A stretch of DNA of 57,872 bases from DATAPE01 sp034667545 (GTDB lineage: Bacteria > Actinomycetota > CADDZG01 > WHSQ01). The position numbers and the translations under genes were made by a program. Below, piece by piece: positions 43,357 to 51,284 of this stretch. The notes under the pieces are model-generated. The model did no database searches. It saw only the letters and a program-made list of their open reading frames with translations, and was not told where the DNA came from. The DNA lies in assembly GCA_034667545.1 (NCBI GenBank), contig JAXDJR010000064.1, positions 1 through 57,872 of the forward strand. The letters run 5' to 3'. Within the stretch, counting starts at the first letter, position 1; every line of letters begins with the position of its first letter.

Positions 43357-45605
43357 TGCACCGGCTCTAGCGTTTTGATCGGGATCCGTCCTGAGATCGT
43401 TGTGCCGGCCCCCGGTGTTGACGAGATCTCAACCGTGCCCCGCGCCGCAGCGACGCGGTCGGAGATATTCCTGAGCCCGGATCCCCACACTGCCGATCTC
43501 GGATCGAATCCAACCCCATCGTCTCGGACGGAAAATGCGATCGTGCCGTCTCCATCGAGAAGACTCACGCGCGCGTGGTCGGCGCGGGCGTATTTCGCGA
43601 CATTCTGGAGGGCTTCGAGGCAACAGAAGTAAACGATGGCCTCGCTGTCGATGGGATAGCGGACCAAGCCATCCGACTCGATCGCGGTCGGCACTGGGAA
43701 GTCATGTATCGCTACCTCGAGGGCTAGCGCTACCCCACCTTCCTCCAGTGCCGCGGGATAGATGCCGGAGGCGAGCTCTCGCAATGCCGTCAGCGTGTCG
43801 CTCACCTCACCCCGAAGCTGGCTCAGCATCGCCGTGGCTCTCTCCGGAGCGCGTGTGACCAGCGTCTTGGTGAGCTTGAGTTTGACCGCAAGCGCTACCA
43901 GATGCTGTTGGGCGCCATCGTGGATGTTGCGCTCCAGCGCCCTGCGTTCTTCGTCTTGCGCCGCAACGATCCTTTGCCGAGAACGGCGCAGCTCACGCGA
44001 TTGGACCGCCAACTGTTGTAGCCGGGCGTGGAGGTCAGCAGTAAGACGGGCGTTGCGCACGATCTGGGCCGCCTGTGATGCGAGGTTATCGAGCAGCTCT
44101 TGGTCTGCTGGGATCAGTGTGTCTTCGGGCTTGGTGATCGTCAGCGCGCCCAGCAGCTCCCCTCCGTCGAGGATGGGAGCAGATCGCTCGTCGGGAAGGT
44201 AAGGAACGTCACCGGAGATGAGCACGCGGTCTCGGAGTGGCGCAGCTTCTTGCGGGGATTGGGCGGCGGGGACGAGGCGACCGTTCACTAAGAGCCACAC
44301 GCAGGCCGAGGTTGCTCCTGTGGCCTCGCGCAGTGTCTCCGCAGTCCGGGGCAACAACTCTTCAGCTCCATATGAAGCTGCGATCGTTTGCGCGAAACGC
44401 GACAACACTTCGTAGGGCGTTGCTCGCTTGCCGTAGACCAGACGGTTGGCGAAGCGCTGTACACGTTGTCGGACAGGCTGGAAGGCCACCGCCACGATGG
44501 CTGTGGCTGCGATCGAGAGGGCGAGGTTCGGCTCCCGCCCCTGCCCGATGGCAGACCCGATACCTACAACAACCGCGACGTACACCGCGGTGATGAAAGC
44601 TGCTAGCGACCCGAACACCACGGTCTTGTTGATGACTACGTCGATGTCGTAAAGGCGATGCTTCAAGATGGCGATGCCTATGGCCGCCGGGATCAAGGCG
44701 AAGGAGAAAAGCGCCGCGTCCTCCGACAGTTGGACCCAGATCGGGGCGATCGCGACGTTGGTGCCACCAAACCCCAGCGATGCAATCATCGCAACGAGAT
44801 AGATGAGAGCGACCGCCGCCGCCCCGGCGGTGAGCCATTTCAGCTGAAGGCGGTCCCTTCCATGCGACCGACGGAAACGCAATACAGCGGCGACCATGGC
44901 AGCCACAATCTCCAGTGGGAAAACAAAGACCAGCCCTTGGAAGGGCCCAAACAGCCACTCGAGGGAGGCGATGTGCCAGGGGTTGGCGAGATGTGGGTAA
45001 CCACCGTCCGCGAGCGTGGGCGAACTAAAGAGAACCCCTAGGGCCCCCGCCACTATCGTGACTGCCGACAGCCAGGCAAGGATCCTCCAGCGCCGCGACG
45101 GCAGATGACCTTCCGGAAACAGAAGGATCAGGTAGATACCCATTAGACCGATCGCAGGTAGCCACAAGCAACCGTCGATCTCCGCCGCATAGGCGGCCCG
45201 GGTCGGAGCCGAGGCGAGCACGTTCCCCGCATAGACCGAAAGTGATGCGTCCAGGCCCCACACGAGGCCTATGGCGAGGCAGATCCAGCCGATCGTGTTG
45301 CGGGGGTGCCGCGACAGGACGAGGATGCCCACTACCGGAAACGTGAAGGTCGATAGCCCGAAGAGATCCTGTCCGATGACTCCTCCGGACCCCCAGGTAC
45401 TCGTTTCAGGACCTCGCGAGTGGAAGGAAAGCGCAACCCCCACGACATACAGGGCGGAGATCACGAAGAGACCCGTCCATGCCAGTCGACGGTAGGTGGT
45501 GTCGCTCAACCGCCCTGTGCCGACCCTTCGGGGGCTAGCTTGCTCAGCGGTACCGCTGATTCCAGGCATGAGGTCATTGTGAGCCATTGCTCTGCTCGAG
45601 AACAT
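43353..45605 (-). CDS. Membrane sensor histidine kinase (first of array)
   Basis: 750 residues from ATG 45605; an internal ATG at 45587 is as plausible because no clear ribosome-binding site precedes either. About 36 extra polar residues precede the membrane domain. Shared blocks: LLFPEGHLPSRRWRILAW, ILKHRLYDIDVVINKTVVFG, FQPVRQRVQRFANRLVYGKR. GAF-like domain, then HisKA_3 RRALERNIHDGAQQHLVALA with His562, and HATPase (CCLEALQNVAKYA, VRDDGVGFDPRS). Situated 66 bases after the LuxR regulator, its likely phosphotransfer partner. Confidence 0.92.
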   Translation of the reverse strand: MFSSRAMAHNDLMPGISGTAEQASPRRVGTGRLSDTTYRRLAWTGLFVISALYVVGVALSFHSRGPETSTWGSGGVIGQDLFGLSTFTFPVVGILVLSRHPRNTIGWICLAIGLVWGLDASLSVYAGNVLASAPTRAAYAAEIDGCLWLPAIGLMGIYLILLFPEGHLPSRRWRILAWLSAVTIVAGALGVLFSSPTLADGGYPHLANPWHIASLEWLFGPFQGLVFVFPLEIVAAMVAAVLRFRRSHGRDRLQLKWLTAGAAAVALIYLVAMIASLGFGGTNVAIAPIWVQLSEDAALFSFALIPAAIGIAILKHRLYDIDVVINKTVVFGSLAAFITAVYVAVVVGIGSAIGQGREPNLALSIAATAIVAVAFQPVRQRVQRFANRLVYGKRATPYEVLSRFAQTIAASYGAEELLPRTAETLREATGATSACVWLLVNGRLVPAAQSPQEAAPLRDRVLISGDVPYLPDERSAPILDGGELLGALTITKPEDTLIPADQELLDNLASQAAQIVRNARLTADLHARLQQLAVQSRELRRSRQRIVAAQDEERRALERNIHDGAQQHLVALAVKLKLTKTLVTRAPERATAMLSQLRGEVSDTLTALRELASGIYPAALEEGGVALALEVAIHDFPVPTAIESDGLVRYPIDSEAIVYFCCLEALQNVAKYARADHARVSLLDGDGTIAFSVRDDGVGFDPRSAVWGSGLRNISDRVAAARGTVEISSTPGAGTTISGRIPIKTLEPVQ

Positions 45606-45671
45606 GGTGCCGGCCTGTCCAACTGGGGTGGTGCTGTCCCCCTTCAGCCGGGACTTCCCAGAGCGAGCGGA

Positions 45672-46349
45672 TCAGAGCTTCGACGTGGAAGTGCCTCTCA
45701 GGAAGGTCAGCACCGCCATGACCCGCCGGTGGACATGGGGCTCCTCCGATAGGTCCAATTTCTGAAAGATCGAGTTGATGTGCTTCTCGACGGCTCGGGG
45801 GCTCAGTGAGAGAGCCTCGGCGATGGCGGCGTTGTTCTTGCCCTCCGCGATCTGCTGCAGCACATCACGCTCGCGCTCTGTAAGGCGCTCCAGCGGCGAG
45901 TTCTGGCGCTGCGAGCGCCGGCCCACCAGACCCTCCACCACCTTGGGATCGAGGACGGACCCGCCTGCGGCCACCTCCTTGAGGGCGCGCACCAACTCGT
46001 CGATCTCGGCAACTCTCTCCTTGAGCAGGTAGCCGAGGCCCGCTGCTCCCTCCTTCAACAGGTCGTAGGCGTAGTCCTCATCGGCGAACTGGGAGAGCAC
46101 CACGACGCCGATGGAGGGGTGCTCCACGCGGATCTTCTTGGCTGCCTCGATCCCTTCAGTGGTGTTGGTGGGGGGCATACGGATATCGGTTAGGACGACG
46201 TCCGGCTTGTGCTCCTCGACCCCGTCCAGCAGCCCTTGAAGGTCTGCGGCCGTACCCACCAGCTCGATCTCCTCGACCTCCCTGAGAAGAGCGCTGGTGC
46301 CCTCGCGAACGAGGTAGTTGTCCTCCGCAAAAACCACCCGTAGAGCCAT
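45672..46349 (-). CDS. NarL/LuxR-type response regulator leading the kinase array
   Basis: 225 residues. Receiver: LRVVFAEDNYLVREGTSALL, phosphoacceptor Asp in VVLTDIRMPPTNTTEGIEAA, Lys in YLLKERV. LuxR helix-turn-helix intact: LTERERDVLQQIAEGKNNAA, then SLSPRAVEKHINSIFQKLDL. It is the first gene of the minus-strand operon and the only DNA-binding output in it. The receiver closely resembles that of the cyclase fusion at 35235, so the same kinases could phosphorylate both. Confidence 0.94.
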   Translation of the reverse strand: MALRVVFAEDNYLVREGTSALLREVEEIELVGTAADLQGLLDGVEEHKPDVVLTDIRMPPTNTTEGIEAAKKIRVEHPSIGVVVLSQFADEDYAYDLLKEGAAGLGYLLKERVAEIDELVRALKEVAAGGSVLDPKVVEGLVGRRSQRQNSPLERLTERERDVLQQIAEGKNNAAIAEALSLSPRAVEKHINSIFQKLDLSEEPHVHRRVMAVLTFLRGTSTSKL

Positions 46350-46416
46350 CGGCCCATCGTCTCACCATGCGGGCTGCTGAGGGAGTTTCTCCCTGCTCTC
46401 TAGGATCGCGTTCGGC

Positions 46417-47046
46417 TTAAGAAGAGGGACCAAGCTCCCGTAGGGTCGGGCTTGTCTCCAGCTCGCGCAATCCATTCCACGCGAGATTGACAAGATGAGC
46501 TGCGACCACATCCTTCTTCGGCTCTCCTGCGTCCAGCCACCACTGACCGACGAGAGCGACCATCCCTACGAGTGCCTGTGAATATAGAGGTGAAAGCTTG
46601 ATATCGAAGCCGCGTTGCTCGAACTCGCCGCGCAAGATGTACTCCACCTGGGTGGCGATGTCGCCGATAACGCTCGCCAGCGTTCCAGTTGAGCTCGTAA
46701 CAGGAGAATCTCGCACCAGGATGCGGAAGCCTTCGGGCTCTTCCTCGATGTAAGTGAGGAAGGCGAGGGCCGCTTGTTCCAGGAGCGCACGGGGGTTGTC
46801 TGCAACCAGAGCTTGAGTGATGTGCTGTATCAGCGACTGGACCTCGCGGTCCACGACCACCGCATACAGACCTTCTTTGCCGTTGAAGTGCTCGTAGATG
46901 ACGGGTTTGGTGATCCGTGCCCGAGCGGCGATCTCTTCCACCGAGGCTGCCTCGAAGCCTCGTTCTGCGAAGACGCTGCGACCAACATCGATCAGTTGCG
47001 CCCGGCGCTCTTGCCCGGTCATCCGGACCCGGCGCTTGGAAGTCAC
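46417..47046 (-). CDS. TetR-family transcriptional regulator
   Basis: 209 residues from GTG 47046. The N-terminal helix-turn-helix is classical: RRAQLIDVGRSVFAERGFEA, SVEEIAARARITKPVIYEHF, NGKEGLYAVVVDREV. The C-terminal ligand domain has a large helical pocket (ILRGEFEQRGFDIKLSPLYS). It follows the desaturase gene by 51 bases on the same strand, so it is probably co-transcribed and represses the operon through the palindrome at 48079. By analogy with other desaturase-linked TetR proteins the ligand may be an acyl-CoA. Confidence 0.92.
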   Translation of the reverse strand: MTSKRRVRMTGQERRAQLIDVGRSVFAERGFEAASVEEIAARARITKPVIYEHFNGKEGLYAVVVDREVQSLIQHITQALVADNPRALLEQAALAFLTYIEEEPEGFRILVRDSPVTSSTGTLASVIGDIATQVEYILRGEFEQRGFDIKLSPLYSQALVGMVALVGQWWLDAGEPKKDVVAAHLVNLAWNGLRELETSPTLRELGPSS

Positions 47047-47097
47047 CGCTTCAGGCTACTGCCGCCTTCATCTCCGATCAGCGTGGCCTCCACCGGG

Positions 47098-48057
47098 TCA
47101 TACGGCTCGCTTGATCTCCAGCTGCTTTTCGGAGACATGCTTCACGTCTTGAACGAGGTGAAGTTTTTGCAGAAGGGTGATGAACCCTGCACTGGCGTCG
47201 ATCTGGCCCTTGCCCAATCCATGGACTGCAGACGTAGGGAACGCATGGTGATTGTTGTGCCACGACTCCCCGAACGAGACGATCGCCAATGCCCAGTTGT
47301 TCGTGCTGAAGTCCGTGGTTTTGTAAGGGCGGGAACCGTAGAAGTGACAGATCGAATTGACGCTCCAGGTGACGTGGTGCAGCAGGAAGATCCGCGCCAG
47401 GCTGCCCCACAGAAACGCCATCACCGCACCCTTCAGGGTGCCGGTGACGAGGAATCCGATGATCGGAGGAAGTGCGAAGGAGATCGCGACCCACAGCGGG
47501 AACAGGGTGTCGATCTTTCGTAACACTGGGTCCTTCACCAGATCGGGGGCCCACCGGTTGGCCGATGTCTGTTCGTCAGAGAAGAACCACCCCATGTGTG
47601 CATGCCACAAGCCTTTCGCGACTCCCATGAAGCCGGGCCCGTCATCGAGATGCGGCGAATGAGGGTCGCCCGGTTGGTCGGAGAACGCGTGGTGACGGCG
47701 ATGATCGGCGACCCATCGGATGATCGGGCCTTCGACCGACAGCGATCCCATGATGGCGAGCGCATACCGCACCCACGGCTTTGCCTCGAAACTGCGATGG
47801 GTGAAGAGACGGTGGAATCCAACGGTCACGCCGAGGCCTGCGATGCAGTACATGGCCAGGAATAGAACGCCGTCGAGCAAGCTGAGCCCAGCACCCCACA
47901 GGGTCCACACCGCGGCGACGAAACCTGCGAAAGGCAGGAGGGTGACGATCAGAACGAGGCGACGCTGGAAGCGAGCGGTCCTGGGCTCCAGCAGCTTTAC
48001 GCCTGGGATCGAAGGCTGGTCGCTCGCGACGTCCCTCTCTTCTAAGACCGTGCTCAC
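47098..48057 (-). CDS. Acyl-CoA/acyl-lipid desaturase (delta-9 type)
   Basis: A membrane diiron desaturase of 319 residues that introduces a double bond into fatty acyl chains. GTG 48057 follows GAGGGAGGT. All three histidine boxes are visible: GFHRLFTHRSF, WVADHRRHHAFSD and FGESWHNNHHAFP, with further metal-region residues in FLLHHVTWSVNSICH. Two pairs of membrane helices surround them. The length and the spacing are normal for the family. The redox partner is not in the window. A TetR gene follows. Confidence 0.95.
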   Translation of the reverse strand: MSTVLEERDVASDQPSIPGVKLLEPRTARFQRRLVLIVTLLPFAGFVAAVWTLWGAGLSLLDGVLFLAMYCIAGLGVTVGFHRLFTHRSFEAKPWVRYALAIMGSLSVEGPIIRWVADHRRHHAFSDQPGDPHSPHLDDGPGFMGVAKGLWHAHMGWFFSDEQTSANRWAPDLVKDPVLRKIDTLFPLWVAISFALPPIIGFLVTGTLKGAVMAFLWGSLARIFLLHHVTWSVNSICHFYGSRPYKTTDFSTNNWALAIVSFGESWHNNHHAFPTSAVHGLGKGQIDASAGFITLLQKLHLVQDVKHVSEKQLEIKRAV

Positions 48058-48078
48058 TGCGACCTCCCTCGGGGTTTT

Positions 48079-48096
48079 GGTTACGTAAGCGTAACC
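48079..48096. promoter_or_regulatory. Inverted-repeat operator upstream of the desaturase
   Basis: GGTTACG-taag-CGTAACC, a perfect 7-bp inverted repeat with a 4-base spacer, ends 22 bases before the desaturase start codon. The position and size suit a TetR-family operator overlapping the promoter; the regulator encoded downstream at 46417 is the obvious candidate. Confidence 0.7.
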
Positions 48097-48209
48097 TACC
48101 GTGCCGTAGCTTGGGTCGTCAACCGGCGTCCGGCGAAGAAGGTCAGCTGATGGCAGGCTGGCCCTGGACCCTGTCCTTGCCGGGTGGCCGGCCCCCTGAA
48201 ACCTCGGGG

Positions 48210-48482
48210 CTAGATGGGTTCTGAGGTTTCCTGGTCGCTGTCGGGTGCGCGCAGGCCATCAGGAGGCAGTTCGTCGGGTCCTGGGGAGGGGCCGGACGGT
48301 TGTTGCTGAGCTTCAGGGATCCCCGGCACGATGCCGAACATCTTTCCGCAGTTGGGGCATTGGAACAAAACTCCCTTGTCCCCTGCGTGGGCTGGCTCGG
48401 CGGTGACCTGCGCGCCGCATTGAGGACAGCTAACGGAGCTGCGGGCCGTCCCGCTCACAGAGTTATCCGTCGGTTGTGCCAT
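48210..48482 (-). CDS. Small zinc-ribbon protein
   Basis: 90 residues from ATG 48482, with GGAAGGGC upstream. One treble-clef-like zinc ribbon: VSCPQCGAQVTAEPAHAGDK, then FQCPNCGKMFGIVPG, four Cys in two CxxC pairs. The rest is Pro/Ser/Asp-rich and probably disordered. Function unknown. Its stop lies near the inverted repeat GAAACCTC/GAGGTTTC (48198-48230), which may end transcription. Confidence 0.75.
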   Translation of the reverse strand: MAQPTDNSVSGTARSSVSCPQCGAQVTAEPAHAGDKGVLFQCPNCGKMFGIVPGIPEAQQQPSGPSPGPDELPPDGLRAPDSDQETSEPI

Positions 48483-48574
48483 GTGCCCTTCCCGGTGATA
48501 GCGGAACGGCGGCTGGCTGTTCAACCGAGGTGGGGGAAATGTACTCCTCCGGGGGTGATCCTGCTTCGTCGGTG

Positions 48575-49864
48575 CTAGGGGACCGGGTGGTCGCGATCGT
48601 AGCGAGCGAACATCGGCATCCTCCACGCCATCACGCCTACTCCGAGCATGCAGGCGACGCCGCCGAAGACGATGGAAAAGGGAACATTCGTCAACGAGGC
48701 AAGGGCGCCTGCTTCCACGTCGCCCAGACTCGGTCCAGTCGCAACAACGGTTAACTCCAAGCCGTGCAGGCGCCCCATCATGTTGGGCGGCGTGGCAGTT
48801 TGGAGGATCGCGGTTCGATAGATCCCACTAACCGTGTCTGCCGCGCCCGCCAGGCACAGAGCCACAAGCGACAACCACAAGGTGCTCGCAAACCCGAACA
48901 ACACTAGGGAGGCTCCCCACGCCATCACTCCTGCATAGACCGCTAGTCCCTGGCGCCGTATGCGACCAGTCCATCCACTGGTCAGGGAGGTGAGCAAGGA
49001 TCCAACCGACGGCGCTGCATAGAGAAGCCCTACAACGCTTGCTCCGCCACCTAGTCGCTGGGCCACCGCAGGAAAGAGTGCATTCGGCATACCGAAGATC
49101 GTGGCGTTGAGATCCACAACGAAAGATCCTTGCAAAACTTGCTTGCCTCTGAGGAAACGGAATCCGTCGAGGACTGCGCCAACGCTCACCCTTTCTTGGT
49201 TGGGGTCGGGAGGTATCGGCCGCAACAACAGCGCAGTTATGAGTGAGACAACGAAGGTTGTGACGTCGACGCCGTAAGTGGCTGGGAGACCTACTGCTGC
49301 GATCAGCAGTCCCGCTCCCGCGGGTCCAGAGATCGCCCCAACGTTGTGAGTGACGAACTCGAGTGCTGCGGCGGCGGCCAGTTTGTCCTTCGGTACTAGA
49401 CGGGGAACTGATGAACGGAACCCCGGCGACCCGAGTGCATAGGCTGTGGCGGAGAGGACCGAAAAGGCATACAAGGGCCACAGGAGGGGGGACGCGAGCA
49501 GCGCGTTGAGGCACAATGCGACCGGGCTGACGAGTCCCACTGCTTCTGTCGAAAGCAACAGCGACCTTCGGTCCACAGTGTCGGCGATGGCTCCGCCGAG
49601 CAACGAGAGTGTTAGCAGAGGAACTAGATAGCAGAGGCCGAGTAGCCCCACGGCGAATGTGGAATGGGTGAGCTGGAACACTTGAAAGGCGACCGCTACC
49701 TGAGTGACCTCATTACCGAAGGAGCTAATGAGATTGCCCAGATAGAGGAAACGGAGTTCGCGTGAGTCACGTAGAGGAGTGACGTCGAGAGTCATGCCCC
49801 GCAGCCGTTGTCGCCAGGTCGGGGATTGCAATCCGGGCCGGGGTTCGGGTGGTTGCAAGTCCAT
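48575..49864 (-). CDS. MFS transporter, EntS-like (MFS_3) type
   Basis: 429-residue exporter of the MFS_3 group, related to the enterobactin exporter family. RELRFLYLGNLISSFGNEVT starts the first helix; motif A is LGGAIADTVDRRSLLLSTE; further signatures are PGFRSSVPRLVPKDKLAAAA, NVGAISGPAGAGLLIA and IYRTAILQTATPPNMMGRL. Twelve helices are predicted. The substrate is unknown. It is divergent from the cyclophilin gene at 50005. Confidence 0.91.
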   Translation of the reverse strand: MDLQPPEPRPGLQSPTWRQRLRGMTLDVTPLRDSRELRFLYLGNLISSFGNEVTQVAVAFQVFQLTHSTFAVGLLGLCYLVPLLTLSLLGGAIADTVDRRSLLLSTEAVGLVSPVALCLNALLASPLLWPLYAFSVLSATAYALGSPGFRSSVPRLVPKDKLAAAAALEFVTHNVGAISGPAGAGLLIAAVGLPATYGVDVTTFVVSLITALLLRPIPPDPNQERVSVGAVLDGFRFLRGKQVLQGSFVVDLNATIFGMPNALFPAVAQRLGGGASVVGLLYAAPSVGSLLTSLTSGWTGRIRRQGLAVYAGVMAWGASLVLFGFASTLWLSLVALCLAGAADTVSGIYRTAILQTATPPNMMGRLHGLELTVVATGPSLGDVEAGALASLTNVPFSIVFGGVACMLGVGVMAWRMPMFARYDRDHPVP

Positions 49865-50004
49865 CGCGGGTAGAGGCTAATGGACGTCTACCCTGTTACT
49901 CAGAGGTGCAGATCCTCGGTTGCCCGAACACTAGGCTGCGCGCATCACCGAAAATACATCGCGGGAAGGCCGCGATCGATCCAGCGATGATCCAGGAGGA
50001 AACC

Positions 50005-50520
50005 ATGCCTACTCAAGCCAGGTTTGTTACCAGCGAAGGCACTTTCACGACGCGCCTCATGCCCGACCATGCTCCAACCACCGTCGCCAACTTTGTCGAC
50101 CTCGCCACAGGTAAGCGCGAGTGGAAGGACCCTCGCGATGGTCAACGCAAGTCAGAGCCGCTTTACGACGGGACGATCTTTCATCGCGTGATCCCGGGCT
50201 TCATGATCCAGGGGGGAGATCCGCAGGGTACCGGCATGGGTGGGCCGGGCTACAGGTTCGAAGACGAATGTCCTCCCGGTGGACCGAAGTTCGAGAGGGC
50301 AGGTCTTTTGGCTATGGCGAACGCAGGTCCGAACACGAACGGCTCGCAGTTCTTCGTCACTCTTGGCCCGACGCCACATCTGAACGGCAAGCACACCATC
50401 TTCGGCGAGGTGACCGACGGCTTGGACGTCGTGGAGGCGATCGGCGGCACCGACACGGGGGCCCAGGACCGACCGAAGAAAGATGTGGTGCTGCAGCGAG
50501 TGGAGATAGAAGAGGTCTAG
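50005..50520 (+). CDS. Peptidyl-prolyl cis-trans isomerase (cyclophilin)
   Basis: Cytoplasmic cyclophilin of 171 residues from ATG 50005 (AGGAGG upstream); longer frames lack homology. ARFVTSEGTFTTRLMPDHAP, TIFHRVIPGFMIQGGDPQGT with the active-site Arg and Gln, GLLAMANAGPNTNGSQFFVT and LNGKHTIFGEV are all classical. An insertion near 38-50 (GKREWKDPRDGQRK) is found in bacterial members. Its stop overlaps that of nei2 on the other strand (CTAG). Confidence 0.95.
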   Translation: MPTQARFVTSEGTFTTRLMPDHAPTTVANFVDLATGKREWKDPRDGQRKSEPLYDGTIFHRVIPGFMIQGGDPQGTGMGGPGYRFEDECPPGGPKFERAGLLAMANAGPNTNGSQFFVTLGPTPHLNGKHTIFGEVTDGLDVVEAIGGTDTGAQDRPKKDVVLQRVEIEEV

Positions 50521-51284
50521 AGCTCCGGCTGGCACGCGGGACACCAGTATGTAACTCGCTCGGTTCCGTCGCGCTCCATGGCTATGCGCGTACCGCACCT
50601 TAGACACGGTGAACCAGCTCGCCCATAGACCCAGCGCTGCCGCCCGCGCCGGGTATCTCCGGTCGTGATCTGAGATCCGGTCGAGCGATTCGCTCTGATC
50701 ATTCGTCTAGCCAGCTGCAGGACATCCGCCACATCAGGCACGCGTTTCACTACCGTTCGAGGGTCGAGGCCTGCGAGAAAGGCGACTTCGGACTTGTAGA
50801 CGTTGCCGAGCCCCGCCACGACCGTCTGATCGAGAAGGCAATCACCCAACGATCTGTCAGGATCAAGAGTCATGCGCCGGACCGCTTCGCCCAGATCGAA
50901 GTCCTGAGCCAGGAGGTCCGGGCCCAGATGTGCAACGACAGCCTGCGGGTCGGTGACTAGCTCGATCACAGGGAGATCGAACCCGACCGCATCCCACGGT
51001 TGCGTTTTGAGGATCACCCTTGCCTGATACGCAGGTTTCCTCCAGCGCTCGCCACGTCTATAGAGGTGCCACGACCCCTGCATCTTGAAGTGCGTATGAA
51101 GGCTGACATCACCCAGATCGAAAAAGAGGTGCTTACCCGCCGGCCTCACCTCGCGGATGACCTTGCCAGACAGATTGACGGTGGCATAGCGGGGGATGCG
51201 GAAGTCCGAACCGACGATCGTTTGGCCGCGTAAGGCGGTGTTCAATCTTTGCGCGGCTAGATAGACGGTGTCGCCTTCAGGCAC
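50517..51284 (-). CDS. nei2: Fpg/Nei-family DNA glycosylase (Nei2-like)
   Basis: Bifunctional base-excision DNA glycosylase/AP lyase of 255 residues. The N-terminal PEGDTVYLAAQRLNTAL gives the catalytic Pro2 and Glu3, and PEGD is typical of Nei rather than Fpg. The beta-sandwich contains GKHLFFDLGDVSLHTHFKMQ. The helix-two-turn-helix has LLDQTVVAGLGNVYKSEVAF, and the C-terminal zinc finger has CLRCGT and YWCPACQ. Its start overlaps the end of lhr by 8 bases, an arrangement also known in mycobacteria. Confidence 0.94.
   Translation of the reverse strand: MPEGDTVYLAAQRLNTALRGQTIVGSDFRIPRYATVNLSGKVIREVRPAGKHLFFDLGDVSLHTHFKMQGSWHLYRRGERWRKPAYQARVILKTQPWDAVGFDLPVIELVTDPQAVVAHLGPDLLAQDFDLGEAVRRMTLDPDRSLGDCLLDQTVVAGLGNVYKSEVAFLAGLDPRTVVKRVPDVADVLQLARRMIRANRSTGSQITTGDTRRGRQRWVYGRAGSPCLRCGTRIAMERDGTERVTYWCPACQPEL

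Noticed and set aside
48198..48230. GAAACCTC/GAGGTTTC inverted repeat as a confirmed terminator
   Set aside because: The loop is 17 bases and there is no T tract on either strand, so I mention it only with the zinc-ribbon gene.
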